Assembly: GCA_030833445.1 (NCBI GenBank)
Contig: JAURHD010000008.1
Location: 87,100-151,099 of the forward strand
Source of the DNA: Cephaloticoccus sp.
Lineage (GTDB): Bacteria > Verrucomicrobiota > Verrucomicrobiia > Opitutales > Opitutaceae
Direction of reading: 5' to 3'
DNA: 64,000 bases
In this document: positions 1 to 8,786 of the stretch, in pieces
Position numbering within the stretch: position 1 is the first letter of the stretch
Layout of the letters: the number at the start of each line of letters is the position of its first letter
Program-made: the position numbers and the translations under genes
The notes under the pieces: model-generated
Told to the model about the DNA's origin: nothing
The model's input: only the letters and a program-made list of their open reading frames with translations
Databases searched by the model: none

Positions 1-213
1 ATTTTGGACACTATGCGGCAGGTTGAGACCTTCCTGTTGCAGCGTCATTATGATGGTTTCCTTAAAAAAGGCCGGGTCCGGGCTCGCAGCACGAAACAGG
101 GAATGTCCGGGGATGCTCTCAGCACGGAGGCAGTCATGAAACTTGCCACCCCGATGCTGGCGATCTTCCTCATTGGTATCGCCGCTTGGGCCATCCAGAA
201 GTTTGCACTTTAG
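1..213 (+). CDS. secY: Protein translocase subunit SecY, C-terminal end (partial)
   Basis: Reading frame 1 is open from the first base and ends in TAG, giving 70 residues. The start (ILDTMRQVETFLLQRHYDGF, then LKKGR) matches the last transmembrane helix border and cytoplasmic tail of SecY, the channel subunit of the SecYEG translocon in the inner membrane. Family members normally stop shortly after this basic tail. Here about 40 residues follow, including a hydrophobic stretch (LATPMLAIFLIGIAAWAI) that could form one extra membrane helix. Position just before an adk-like gene and map is the classic secY place in the spc/alpha ribosomal operon. The 5' part lies outside the window. Confidence 0.85.
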   Translation: MLDTMRQVETFLLQRHYDGFLKKGRVRARSTKQGMSGDALSTEAVMKLATPMLAIFLIGIAAWAIQKFAL

Positions 214-228
214 TTCTTTACTCCGGTC

Positions 229-651
229 GTGAGGAAGCCAATCTTCGACCTTTTCCTTGGTCACGGCGTCTCCGCCAAAACCAAGGTAATCCTCCTCGGC
301 ACACCAGATTTACCCCTGTTGTCCGGGCTTCGTTCTTTGAATCTTGAGCACGTCTCTCCCACCGAATTGATGCGGTCGGAGATTTCGCGTAGTTCCCGTC
401 AAACGGTGGGAACAGATCTGGCACTCGCCGCAATGCGACGCTGGTTTTTTACGCGCAAACCTGATGCGGGTTTTGTCCTCACGGACTTCCCGGCTACGCT
501 GCTCCAAGCAATAATGTTCGATGAATGGTTGGATGTCCGCGGCGAATCGCTGCAAGGCATCATCGCCGGTGAAAATGCTTCACCGGACTTAGTCGAACAT
601 TACCGCACCCTCGGCCTCTTCATCGAAAGGCCGGAACTCACCGCCGCATGA
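229..651 (+). CDS. Degenerate adenylate kinase-like protein lacking the P-loop
   Basis: This 140-residue protein starts at GTG and sits exactly where adk is found in most bacteria, between secY and map. It still aligns along the adenylate kinase fold: a first strand KVILLGTP (residues 19-26), a region like the NMP-binding helix (HVSPTELMRSEI, 41-52), the strand GFVLTDFPAT (81-90, where real kinases have DGFPRT), and an end EHYRTLGLFIE like the last helix. The ATP-binding GxxGxGKGT loop is replaced by GTPDLPLLSG, and the LID domain is absent (about 215 residues is usual). It therefore cannot be a normal kinase. Its stop overlaps the map start (ATGA), so it is translated with the operon. A structural or regulatory remnant is my inference. 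Confidence 0.7.
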   Translation: MRKPIFDLFLGHGVSAKTKVILLGTPDLPLLSGLRSLNLEHVSPTELMRSEISRSSRQTVGTDLALAAMRRWFFTRKPDAGFVLTDFPATLLQAIMFDEWLDVRGESLQGIIAGENASPDLVEHYRTLGLFIERPELTAA

Positions 652-1424
652 GTCTGATCAAAACCAACGAACAGATTTCCCGGATGCGTGAGTCGTGCAC
701 CATCGCCGCCGCAGTGCTTGATAAACTCAGGTCGCTCGTGCGGCCTGGTATTACTACCCAAGACTTGGACGAAGCTGGCCGCGATATAATGGCGGATTAC
801 GGAGCACGCAGTGCCGATTATGGTTACCAAATCGGCTCGCGACGCTATCCCGCCCATACCTGCATCTCCGTCAATGAGGAAGTCGTTCATGGCGTTCCCT
901 CATTGCGCCGCATCCTGCACGATGGTGATATTGTCTCCCTCGATGTGACCGTCGAATACAACGGTTACATTGGTGACAACGCCATTACCATTCCGGTTGG
1001 TCAAATCGACCCCCGTTTGGAAAAACTGATCCGCGTAACCGAGGAATCCCTCGCTGCCGGGATCAAGCAGGCCGTAACCGGTAATCGTATTGGTGATATT
1101 TCGCATGCGATTCAGTCCCATGTTGAAGCCAACGGTTTCAGTGTGGTGCGCGACCTGGTCGGTCATGGAGTGGGGGAACAGATGCACGAACCGCCTGAAA
1201 TTCCCAATTTCGGCCGGCGCGGCACCGGAACCAAAATCAAACCCGGCATGACCTTGGCCATCGAACCCATGGTCAATATCGGAGGCTTCCGCACCAAGAC
1301 GTTATCCGATGGCTGGACCGTCGTCACGGCGGACAATTCCGCCTCTGCCCATTGCGAACATACCGTGCTCACTACCGACCAAGGTCCGGAAATTTTGACC
1401 GTCACCAAGTCGGCCGCCAGTTAA
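648..1424 (+). CDS. map: Methionine aminopeptidase, type I
   Basis: This 258-residue cytosolic enzyme removes the initiator methionine from nascent proteins. The five metal ligands of the pita-bread fold are visible: D99 and D110 (SLDVTVEYNGYIGDNAIT), H173 (GHGVG), E206 (AIEPM) and E237 (HCEHTV). The substrate-site histidines H81 (VVHGVP) and H180 are also present. There is no N-terminal zinc-finger extension. The start ATG overlaps the stop of the upstream adk-like gene by four bases, which supports this start and indicates translational coupling. Only 44 bases separate it from rpsM; infA and rpmJ, which often lie in this gap, are not here. Confidence 0.96.
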   Translation: MSLIKTNEQISRMRESCTIAAAVLDKLRSLVRPGITTQDLDEAGRDIMADYGARSADYGYQIGSRRYPAHTCISVNEEVVHGVPSLRRILHDGDIVSLDVTVEYNGYIGDNAITIPVGQIDPRLEKLIRVTEESLAAGIKQAVTGNRIGDISHAIQSHVEANGFSVVRDLVGHGVGEQMHEPPEIPNFGRRGTGTKIKPGMTLAIEPMVNIGGFRTKTLSDGWTVVTADNSASAHCEHTVLTTDQGPEILTVTKSAAS

Positions 1425-1468
1425 TCCACTTTTCTCAATCTAAAATTCAACTCTCAACCTAATCCACA

Positions 1469-1846
1469 ATGCCACGTCTCCTCGGTGTAGAAATCCCTGC
1501 GAACAAAAAAGTCGCTTACTCCCTCCGTTACATCAACGGCATCGGCCCGTCGCGTGCCGATCAGATCGTCAAAGAAGCCGGTCTGAATCCCGACATGCGC
1601 GCCAATGATCTCGATGAAGAGCAACTGAACAAGGTGCTCCAAGTCATCACTGAGCACAAATGGCTGCTCGAGGGTGATCTCCGTCGTGATCTCGCCGCCA
1701 ACCTGAAGCGTCTTCAGGCAATCAATTGTTACCGCGGCATCCGTCATCGCCGTGGATTGCCGGTGCGTGGTCAACGCACCAGCACCAACGCCCGCACCCG
1801 CAAGGGCTCCCGCAAAACCGTGGGTGTGACCAAAGCTGCTAAATAA
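1469..1846 (+). CDS. rpsM: 30S ribosomal protein S13
   Basis: This 125-residue protein starts [14 protein letters not shown] and contains the helix-hairpin-helix region [12 protein letters not shown] and the basic C-terminal signature [13 protein letters not shown], all typical of S13. S13 binds the head of 16S rRNA and contacts the P-site tRNA with its C-terminal tail. Length fits the family. It is followed after 12 bases by rpsK, in the conserved rpsM-rpsK-rpsD-rpoA-rplQ order. Confidence 0.97.
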   Translation: MPRLLGVEIPANKKVAYSLRYINGIGPSRADQIVKEAGLNPDMRANDLDEEQLNKVLQVITEHKWLLEGDLRRDLAANLKRLQAINCYRGIRHRRGLPVRGQRTSTNARTRKGSRKTVGVTKAAK

Positions 1847-1858
1847 CCCTTTCCCGTC

Positions 1859-2443
1859 ATGGCTGAAGAAAAGTCCGATACAAATACTGAAAAACCCGTT
1901 GCGCCCGCCGCTCCGGCTGCAAAAGCCCCAAAGGCTAAGGCTGCCAAACCGGCTGCCGATGCCCCCGCCACAGCGGCTCCTGCCGAGCAAAAGCCGGTTG
2001 AGACCGTTGGCGGTGTCGCCAAGCAACCGACCGCCGAAGACCTCCTCAAAGAGGAATTGGGTGCGATCAAGATTCGCAAGGCCAAGGGCTCCAAGAATGT
2101 CACGTCCGGCATCGTCAATGTGCTGGCTTCATTCAACAACACGATCGTTTCGATTACCGACCAAAAAGGTCAGGTGATTGCGTGGTCGAGTGCCGGCAAG
2201 TGCAACTTCCGCGGTTCCCGCAAGTCGACCGCCTATGCCGCCCAAGTGGTGGCCCAGGACGCCGCTCGCAACGCCATGTCCCATGGCCTGAAGGATATCG
2301 TCATTCGTATTTCCGGACCCGGCATGGGTCGCGACAGTGCGATCCGTGGCCTCCAAGCCATCGGGCTCGAAATCACCTCCATTATCGACGTTACGCCGGT
2401 GCCGCACAACGGCTGCCGTCCGCCCAAGCGCCGTCGTGTCTGA
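1859..2443 (+). CDS. rpsK: 30S ribosomal protein S11 with long N-terminal extension
   Basis: Residues from about 76 to the end are a normal S11: [32 protein letters not shown], and the terminal [15 protein letters not shown]11 lies in the 30S platform near the E site. The first 65-75 residues are an unusual low-complexity segment rich in Ala, Pro and Lys, ending in an acidic stretch ([11 protein letters not shown]). Total length is 194 residues against about 130 in most bacteria. No internal ATG lies just before the S11 core, so the extension is probably translated. Function of the extension is unknown. Confidence 0.95.
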   Translation: MAEEKSDTNTEKPVAPAAPAAKAPKAKAAKPAADAPATAAPAEQKPVETVGGVAKQPTAEDLLKEELGAIKIRKAKGSKNVTSGIVNVLASFNNTIVSITDQKGQVIAWSSAGKCNFRGSRKSTAYAAQVVAQDAARNAMSHGLKDIVIRISGPGMGRDSAIRGLQAIGLEITSIIDVTPVPHNGCRPPKRRRV

Positions 2444-2478
2444 TCCGGCAACTCCAACTATAAACCTACTTTAATCTC

Positions 2479-3093
2479 ATGGCTCGTTATACTGGACCAA
2501 CCACCCGTCTTAGCCGTCGTTTTAACCAACATATTCTTGGTTCCGGCAAGGCCCTTGAGCGTCGCCCTTTCCCGCCCGGCCAACACGGCCCGCGCATGCG
2601 CCGCAACAAGCAATCCGAATACGCAGTCGGCCTCAACGAAAAGCAGAAGCTCCGTTACATCTACGGACTGCTTGAGCGTCAATTCCGTCGTCTCTTCGAA
2701 AAAGCCAAGCGCGAGCGTGGCATTACCGGTGAGCGTTTCCTCCAGCTGCTGGAAACCCGTCTCGACAGCGTGGTTTATCTGCTGGGCCTGGCCAAGTCGC
2801 GTGCCGCCGCCCGTCAGTTCGTCAATCACGGTCACATCCGCGTCAACGGCCACAAGGTCGACATCGCAAGCTACAGCGTGCAATCCGGTGATGAAATCGA
2901 GGTCAAGGGTGCCCCGGCGTCCCGCCAAATGGCGACCCGCAACCTTGAGGAAAACCGCATCCGTAACGTGCCCGGCTGGTTGACCATAGATAACGAGGCC
3001 CTCAAGGCCAAGGTTACCCGTCTGCCCAACCGCGACGAAATGGAACAGGGGATCAACGAGCAGATCATCGTTGAGTTCTACTCACGCTTCTAA
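2479..3093 (+). CDS. rpsD: 30S ribosomal protein S4
   Basis: This 204-residue protein begins MARYTGPTTRLSRRF and has the S4 core with the RNA-binding S4 domain (LETRLDSVVYLLGLAKSR, then ARQFVNHGHIRVNG, around residues 93-125). S4 is a primary 16S rRNA binder that starts 30S body assembly and in many bacteria represses its own operon. The N-terminal zinc-binding cysteines seen in some S4 proteins are absent. It lies 35 bases after rpsK and 50 bases before rpoA. Confidence 0.97.
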   Translation: MARYTGPTTRLSRRFNQHILGSGKALERRPFPPGQHGPRMRRNKQSEYAVGLNEKQKLRYIYGLLERQFRRLFEKAKRERGITGERFLQLLETRLDSVVYLLGLAKSRAAARQFVNHGHIRVNGHKVDIASYSVQSGDEIEVKGAPASRQMATRNLEENRIRNVPGWLTIDNEALKAKVTRLPNRDEMEQGINEQIIVEFYSRF

Positions 3094-3143
3094 TCAGTCC
3101 AACCCATTCTCAACCCTCAAGCTCAACCCTAGAGTTCATCACC

Positions 3144-4145
3144 ATGCCCAAACGTCTCGGAAAGTTCGAACTCCCGAATAAACTCACCAAGGTCGAAGAA
3201 GGTTCCACGGAAACCTACGCCAAGTTCATTGCCGAGCCTTTCGAGGCCGGTTATGGACACACGATCGGCAATTCGCTGCGGCGCGTGCTGCTTAGCTCCA
3301 TTGAAGGTGCCGCGATCTCCTCGATTAAAATCGAAGGGGTCAGTCACGAATTCCAAAGCATCGACGGGGTGGTGGAGGATGTCACCGACATCGTCCTCAA
3401 CCTGAAGAAGGTGCTGATCGTTTCACACAAGCGCGAGCCGTTGACCCTGCAGATCAGTGTCAACAAGTCGGGCGCGGTTACCGCCGCCGACATCCAAGCC
3501 GACGCCAATATCACGATCGTCAATCCCGACCAGCTGATCTGCACGCTTGATGCCAAGCGCGCGTTTGAAGCTGAGATCGAGATCAAGACCGGCCGTGGCT
3601 ATTGCCCTGGCGATCAGAATAAAAAGGAAGAGCAGTCCATCGGGGTTATTCCGATCGATTCCCTGTTCTCCCCGGTTCGGCTCGTCAAATACACCGTCGA
3701 AAACACCCGCGTGGGCCAGATCACCGATTACGACAAACTGATTCTTGAAGTGTGGACCGACGGTCGCATCACGCCCGACGACGGCCTCAAGCAATCGGCC
3801 TCCATTCTGAAGCACCACCTTGACGTGTTTGATCGCGTTTCCAAGGAAGCTTACGAATTCGAAAACCAACAGAGCGAAGTTAGCGAAGAGCAGAACAAGC
3901 TCCGCAAGCTGCTCAACATGTCGGTCAACGAAATCGAACTCTCCGTTCGTGCCGCTAACTGCTTGAATAACGCCAATATCACCACCGTTGGTGAACTGGC
4001 GATGAAGTCCGAGCAGGAGATGCTTAAATACCGTAATTTCGGCAAGAAGTCGCTCAACGAAATCAAGGACAAGCTGGAGGCCCTCGGTCTTTCGCTTGGC
4101 ATGAAGTTCGACGAGCGTCTCCTCGATAATAAGAAAGAAATCTAA
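3144..4145 (+). CDS. rpoA: DNA-directed RNA polymerase subunit alpha
   Basis: The 333-residue protein has both expected domains. The N-terminal dimerisation domain (about 1-235) includes EPFEAGYGHTIGNSLRRVLL, the conserved alpha-1 helix that nucleates core assembly. The C-terminal domain (about 255-320) includes ELSVRAANCLNNANI and GKKSLNEIKDKLEALGL, the helix-hairpin-helix that binds UP elements and activators. Its place between rpsD and rplQ is universal in this operon. Confidence 0.97.
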   Translation: MPKRLGKFELPNKLTKVEEGSTETYAKFIAEPFEAGYGHTIGNSLRRVLLSSIEGAAISSIKIEGVSHEFQSIDGVVEDVTDIVLNLKKVLIVSHKREPLTLQISVNKSGAVTAADIQADANITIVNPDQLICTLDAKRAFEAEIEIKTGRGYCPGDQNKKEEQSIGVIPIDSLFSPVRLVKYTVENTRVGQITDYDKLILEVWTDGRITPDDGLKQSASILKHHLDVFDRVSKEAYEFENQQSEVSEEQNKLRKLLNMSVNEIELSVRAANCLNNANITTVGELAMKSEQEMLKYRNFGKKSLNEIKDKLEALGLSLGMKFDERLLDNKKEI

Positions 4146-4226
4146 CCAATTTCAGTCCTTGCGCCGTCCGGTCCGCTCCACGCTGCGGCCGGATCGCCGA
4201 TCGGGGACTGATCAACCCATATACCC

Positions 4227-4748
4227 ATGCGTCACAAAATACACCGCGCCTCTCTTGGCGTCACTCGTGAACACCGTGCGGCTATGCTGTCCAATATGGC
4301 AGCCTCGCTCGTCACCCACGATCGCATCAAGACCACCCTGACCAAGGCCAAGGCCCTGCGTCCCTTCGTCGAGAAAATCATCACCAAGGCCAAAAATGCC
4401 GCGGCGAAGACCGACCCGAAGGATGCACTGCACTTGCGTCGTCTCGCCCACGCTGACTTGCGTGATGAGAATGCCCTGACCTTGCTTTTCAACGAAAAGC
4501 ACAAGGAATTCGCCAATCGCAACGGTGGCTACACCCGCATCTATAAGCTTGGACCTCGCGATAGCGATTCCAGCGAGATGGCCTTTATCGAATTGATCAA
4601 GGCCGACGATGCCGGCTACAAGAAGTCCAAGGGTCGCAAACCCGCCAAGGCCAAGCAGGCCGCCAAGCCGACCAAGGCCGCTGAAGCGGCTGCCGAAGCC
4701 ACCGTGGCGGAAGCCGCCCCGGAGGCCGATGGCGAAGCCAAGAGCTGA
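4227..4748 (+). CDS. rplQ: 50S ribosomal protein L17 with Ala/Lys-rich tail
   Basis: Residues 1-120 are a standard L17: MRHKIHRASLGVTREHRAAM, then the segment DRIKTTLTKAKALRPFVEKI and a final strand AFIELIKAD. L17 binds 23S rRNA near the exit tunnel. A tail of about 50 residues follows, first Lys-rich (SKGRKPAKAKQAAK) and then Ala/Glu-rich (AAEATVAEAAPEADGEAKS), giving 173 residues in total. It is the last gene of the ribosomal operon and is followed by a strong intrinsic terminator. Confidence 0.95.
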   Translation: MRHKIHRASLGVTREHRAAMLSNMAASLVTHDRIKTTLTKAKALRPFVEKIITKAKNAAAKTDPKDALHLRRLAHADLRDENALTLLFNEKHKEFANRNGGYTRIYKLGPRDSDSSEMAFIELIKADDAGYKKSKGRKPAKAKQAAKPTKAAEAAAEATVAEAAPEADGEAKS

Positions 4749-4774
4749 CCTTGTTCTGATCTCAATCTAAGTTC

Positions 4775-4808
4775 AACGCGTCGAAGATTCCCTTCGGCGC
4801 GTTTTTAT
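4775..4808 (+). terminator. Intrinsic terminator of the ribosomal operon
   Basis: A 12-base-pair stem, AACGCGTCGAAG pairing with CTTCGGCGCGTT through one G-T wobble, encloses a five-base loop (ATTCC) and runs into TTTATTT. It lies 26 bases after the rplQ stop codon and separates the ribosomal operon from the following small gene and guaA. Confidence 0.9.
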
Positions 4809-4830
4809 TTATCATTTTTCACCTGTCGCG

Positions 4831-5049
4831 ATGACTCCTGCCGTCGTCATATACTGTGTCATAGTTGGGCTGTTGTTCATCAGCCTGTGGCTGTATTATG
4901 ACCGCCGGGATCACGCACGTTTCGAACGCCAACGGCGCCGGGGAACTTTTCACTGTATCCGTTGTGATCGCATCTATGAGTCCCCCGCCGGAAACGAGAT
5001 GGCTGTCTGCCCGCGTTGTGGACATGAGAATCAGCGTCTAAGGTTCTAG
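4831..5049 (+). CDS. Small membrane protein with zinc ribbon
   Basis: This 72-residue protein has one N-terminal membrane helix ([19 protein letters not shown], about residues 5-23), a basic linker (RQRRRG) and a zinc ribbon made of two CxxC knuckles: C42-x2-C45 (CIRC) and C60-x2-C63 (CPRC). The arrangement suggests a membrane-anchored metal-binding domain facing the cytoplasm. It sits alone between the ribosomal terminator and guaA, 59 bases upstream of guaA on the same strand. I do not recognise a named family; function is unknown. Confidence 0.75.
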   Translation: MTPAVVIYCVIVGLLFISLWLYYDRRDHARFERQRRRGTFHCIRCDRIYESPAGNEMAVCPRCGHENQRLRF

Positions 5050-5108
5050 GTAGCCTTGCGGTTGCATTTCCTTTTTGTAATTTCACCACCTTCCTACTTT
5101 TCTCCCGT

Positions 5109-6647
5109 ATGCCACAGATTATCGCCGTTCTGGATTTTGGCTCACAATACACGCAGGTCATCGCGCGCCGTATCCGTGAGTGTCAGGTCTACTCAAAAAT
5201 TTACCACTACCGCACCTCGGCGGCTCAGTTACGTGAGGAAGGGGTCATTGGCATTATTCTATCAGGTGGACCCAGCTCCGTGCTGGCCAAGAATGCACCC
5301 ATTCCCGACCGTGCGATATTCGAACTGGGCGTGCCAGTCCTGGGTATTTGTTACGGTATTCAATTGATGGGCCATCTACTGGGTGGTCAGACCGTGCCCA
5401 GCAAGGAACGTGAATATGGCCACGGCACCCTGGAAATCAAAAAGCCCGGCCGCCTGTTCGCGAAATTGCCCCGTAAACTGCGGGTTTGGAATTCCCACGG
5501 TGACAAGGTGATCAAATTGCCACCGGGCTTCAGTCCGATCGGCACAACGGCCAATTCACCTTTTGCCGCAATCGAAGACCGGAAGCGTAATTTTTACGGC
5601 ATTCAGTTTCACCCCGAAGTGTTCCATACCGAACGTGGCGTGGATGTCGTGCGCAACTTCCTCTTGCGGGTTTGCGAGGCCAACCAGGATTGGACGACCA
5701 AGGATTTTATCGTCCACGCCGTGGACGAAATTCGCAAGCAAGTCGGCAAGTCGCGGGTTATCCTGGGACTGTCGGGCGGGGTGGATTCATCCGTAGCTGC
5801 GGCACTCCTGCACAAGGCCATTCGCAAACAGTTGACCTGCATCTTTGTGGATAACGGCTTGCTGCGCCAAGGTGAGCGCGACGCGGTCGCTTCACTCTAC
5901 AAGCGGAACTTCAAGATCGACCTGCGTGTCGTGGATGCATCGTCGCTATTCCTGCGCCGGTTGAAGGGCGTGACCGACCCCGAGCAAAAGCGAAAGATCA
6001 TCGGTCGCACATTCGTGGAAGTTTTTGAAAAATCTCTTAAGACCATCGGCCATGCTGATTATCTGGCCCAAGGCACGCTATACCCGGATGTAATCGAGAG
6101 TGTCACCATTGGGGACAATCCCGCCTCGCTGATCAAGAGCCACCACAATGTGGGCGGTTTACCTGAGCGCATGAAGCTCAAGCTGGTTGAACCCTTGCGT
6201 GAGTTGTTTAAGGACGAAGTTCGCGCCGTCGGCACCGCTCTCGGTTTGCCCCGTGAGGTAGTCTGGCGGCAACCGTTTCCCGGCCCCGGTCTCGGTGTGC
6301 GGGTGGCGGGTGAAGTGACCAAGAGTAATCTAGTCGTGCTGCGGGCGGCTGATGCTATCCTGCAGGACGAGATGCAAAAAAGCGGTTGGTATTGGAAAGT
6401 CTGGCAATCCTTTGCCGTATTCCTACCCGTCAAATCCGTCGGAGTCATCGGTGATGAACGCAACTACGCCGATGTGATCGCCCTGCGTATTGTGGAATCC
6501 AAAGATGCCATGACGGCCGACTGGACCCGCTTGCCGTATGACTTGTTGCAGCATATATCCAACCGCATTACCAACGAGGTTCAAGGTGTGAGCCGCGTGG
6601 TCTATGATATCAGTTCCAAGCCGCCTGCTACTATTGAATGGGAATAA
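5109..6647 (+). CDS. guaA: GMP synthase (glutamine-hydrolysing)
   Basis: The 512-residue protein converts XMP, ATP and glutamine to GMP in purine synthesis. Residues 1-190 form the class I glutamine amidotransferase domain with C81 (GICYGIQ), H168 and E170 (QFHPEV). The ATP pyrophosphatase domain follows with the PP-loop SGGVDS at residues 222-227. The C-terminal dimerisation and XMP-binding domain ends with the usual signature KPPATIEWE. All catalytic residues are intact and the length is typical. A LolA-like secreted protein follows 27 bases later on the same strand. Confidence 0.97.
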   Translation: MPQIIAVLDFGSQYTQVIARRIRECQVYSKIYHYRTSAAQLREEGVIGIILSGGPSSVLAKNAPIPDRAIFELGVPVLGICYGIQLMGHLLGGQTVPSKEREYGHGTLEIKKPGRLFAKLPRKLRVWNSHGDKVIKLPPGFSPIGTTANSPFAAIEDRKRNFYGIQFHPEVFHTERGVDVVRNFLLRVCEANQDWTTKDFIVHAVDEIRKQVGKSRVILGLSGGVDSSVAAALLHKAIRKQLTCIFVDNGLLRQGERDAVASLYKRNFKIDLRVVDASSLFLRRLKGVTDPEQKRKIIGRTFVEVFEKSLKTIGHADYLAQGTLYPDVIESVTIGDNPASLIKSHHNVGGLPERMKLKLVEPLRELFKDEVRAVGTALGLPREVVWRQPFPGPGLGVRVAGEVTKSNLVVLRAADAILQDEMQKSGWYWKVWQSFAVFLPVKSVGVIGDERNYADVIALRIVESKDAMTADWTRLPYDLLQHISNRITNEVQGVSRVVYDISSKPPATIEWE

Positions 6648-6674
6648 ACCCCGCCCGATTAACCAAACCAACCA

Positions 6675-7439
6675 ATGAAATCTCCACTCCTGCGTCTACT
6701 CTGCCTAGCGACGATTGCCCTGACCTCGGCAACTCCGATTCTGCGTGCGGCGGAGCCCGCCATCATAACCAAGGCTCGCGCCTATCTCGGCACTGAAGCA
6801 GCACTGAATGCCGTCAATACGCTGCACTATTCCGGCAAACTAGAATTGAGCGATATGGACGCCGATGGCCCCGAAGGCCCCATCACGATTGAAATCATAT
6901 TTGAACGGCCCTATCACCAACGCAGCACCGTTACCTCTGAACGTGGCACCGAGATAACCGTTCTGAACGGTTATGATGCCTGGCAGCGGGTGTCCGCCGC
7001 CAACGATGATACGCGCTGGAATCTCACCTTGTTGCAAATACCCCAAATCAAGAATCTACGGGCTAATGCTTGGGAGAATCTTTCATTCTTTCGGGGTCTG
7101 GAAGAGGCCGGTGGCCAGATCGAGGATCTGGGCGTGACCACTATGGATGATCAAACCTGTCGCAAACTGGCATTCATCCATTCGCCTGAAGTTGTATTCT
7201 ACCGCTATTTCAACGTAGCCACTGGCCGCTTGGTGCTGACGGAGACTATGCTGGGAGAAAGAATCCGTGAGATCGGTTCCATCGAAGTAGCGGGGATCAA
7301 GTTTCCCAAGGAATTGACCACGGAAGCGACACGGCCAGACGGCACCACCCAAACCGTCACCATTAGATTTGATTCGGTCACCGTAAATGAACCGGTCCCT
7401 GCGGATGCATTTGAGATGCCATTGCTCGTCTCGAAATAA
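6675..7439 (+). CDS. Secreted LolA-like protein of unknown function
   Basis: The 254-residue product starts with a clear signal peptide (KSPLLRLLCLATIALTSA, cleavage likely near ILRAAEP). The mature part is an all-beta sequence with alternating strands such as LHYSGKLEL, ITIEIIFERPY, and a closing GIKFPKELTTE followed by VTIRFDSVTVNEPVPADAF. This end pattern is typical of the LolA/LppX-like and related outer-membrane-lipoprotein-sorting superfamily, which binds lipids in a hydrophobic beta half-barrel in the periplasm. True LolA identity is not shown; no partner lol genes are adjacent. Confidence 0.7.
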   Translation: MKSPLLRLLCLATIALTSATPILRAAEPAIITKARAYLGTEAALNAVNTLHYSGKLELSDMDADGPEGPITIEIIFERPYHQRSTVTSERGTEITVLNGYDAWQRVSAANDDTRWNLTLLQIPQIKNLRANAWENLSFFRGLEEAGGQIEDLGVTTMDDQTCRKLAFIHSPEVVFYRYFNVATGRLVLTETMLGERIREIGSIEVAGIKFPKELTTEATRPDGTTQTVTIRFDSVTVNEPVPADAFEMPLLVSK

Positions 7440-7484
7440 CCGGCGGGATTGCTTCCTGCCCGTTTGTTGCGCTAGGTTTTTGCT

Positions 7485-8783
7485 GTGCGCCTGCTTCACA
7501 CCAATTCCAAGGAATTTGCCACCCAGCTAGCGGACTTCTGTCGCAACACGGAAGTTCCACGGGAAATCGTGGACACCGTTGCGGGTATATTGGCGGATAT
7601 TCGCGCTCATGGAGACATGGCCGTAGCCAATTATGCCGCTCGTTTTGACGGGGTAAAACTGCGTTCCCGGGAATTTCGGGTATCGGCGGACGACCTCGAA
7701 TCAGCGTCCAAACGGACATCGGTATCTGATCGAAAAGCGATCAAAGCCGCCCATGCGAATATTGTGGCCTTCAACCGACAGGGATTGCCCCAGGCTTGGC
7801 AGGGTAAAAACCGGCATGACGCGCTGGTGGGCGAGAAATTTGATCCAATTCGCCGGGTGGGCTTGTATGTCCCCGGAGGACAGGTGCCACTGGTATCGAC
7901 CGTGTTGATGACCGCTTCGCTGGCCAAGATCGCTGGTTGCCCGGAGATCGCCGTGTTTACCCCTTCTGATAACAAAGGGAAGATCGCCGATGGTTTGTTG
8001 GCCGCCCTGCATTTTTTGGGTATCGATGAGGTCTATCGCATCGGTGGGGTGCAGGCGATCGGTGCCATGTCCTATGGCACGGAAAGCATACCGGCGGTCG
8101 ATAAAATCTTCGGCCCGGGTAATGCGTATGTTTGCGAGGCCAAGCGACAGGTCTTTGGCACCGTGGGTGTAGACAGCCTGCCAGGACCAAGTGAGGTCAT
8201 GGTAATTGCCGATCAGACTGCCCGGGCTGATTTTGTGGCCGCGGACTTGCTGGCTCAAGCGGAACATGGTTCGGGCCGAGAGAAGATATACTTGGTCGTG
8301 ACCGATCAAAAAATTGCGGATAAAATCCACGCTGAAGTGCAGCAACAGGTCGGCACTCTGTCGCGTTCTGAGAAGACTCAACGGGTATTGACCGATGGTT
8401 TTTTGACTGTCGTGGCACCCAGTCTGACCTCGGCTGCCGAGGTGGCCAATTTTGTGGCGCCCGAACATTTGGAACTGATCGTCAAGGAGACTGCAGTCAA
8501 AAGACTGACCAAGGCGATAACGACCGCCGGAGCCATCATGATTGGCAACTACACCCCGACCGCATTGGGTGATTTTACCGCGGGTCCTAGCCATGTGCTT
8601 CCTACGGGTCGCACGGGTAGATTTTTCAGTGGGCTGCGCGTCGCAGATTTTCTGCGCCGCACCAGTATCGTGCGTTACGATTCACGCAGTGTGCGGTCTG
8701 GCAACAAGGTGGTCGCGGCTTTCGCTGCGATGGAAAAACTTGATGCCCACGGACGTTCGGTGGAAATCCGCACCAAGGGCTGA
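7485..8783 (+). CDS. hisD: Histidinol dehydrogenase
   Basis: This 432-residue enzyme oxidises L-histidinol to L-histidine in two NAD-dependent steps, the end of histidine synthesis. Recognisable segments are LYVPGGQVPLVSTVLM, the NAD-binding GPGNAYVCEAKRQV, the motif VDSLPGPSEVMVIAD, and zinc ligands in LLAQAEHGSG (Gln and His), GDFTAGPSHVLPT (Asp) and the C-terminal DAHGRS (His). The start is GTG at 7485, giving MRLLHTN. The gene begins a four-gene his cluster and is followed after three bases by hisC. Confidence 0.96.
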   Translation: MRLLHTNSKEFATQLADFCRNTEVPREIVDTVAGILADIRAHGDMAVANYAARFDGVKLRSREFRVSADDLESASKRTSVSDRKAIKAAHANIVAFNRQGLPQAWQGKNRHDALVGEKFDPIRRVGLYVPGGQVPLVSTVLMTASLAKIAGCPEIAVFTPSDNKGKIADGLLAALHFLGIDEVYRIGGVQAIGAMSYGTESIPAVDKIFGPGNAYVCEAKRQVFGTVGVDSLPGPSEVMVIADQTARADFVAADLLAQAEHGSGREKIYLVVTDQKIADKIHAEVQQQVGTLSRSEKTQRVLTDGFLTVVAPSLTSAAEVANFVAPEHLELIVKETAVKRLTKAITTAGAIMIGNYTPTALGDFTAGPSHVLPTGRTGRFFSGLRVADFLRRTSIVRYDSRSVRSGNKVVAAFAAMEKLDAHGRSVEIRTKG

Positions 8784-8786
8784 ATT

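Noticed and set aside
7701..8594. Open frame of 297 codons antisense to hisD
   Set aside because: hisD is intact and conserved on the other strand; the antisense product has no domain and atypical composition.
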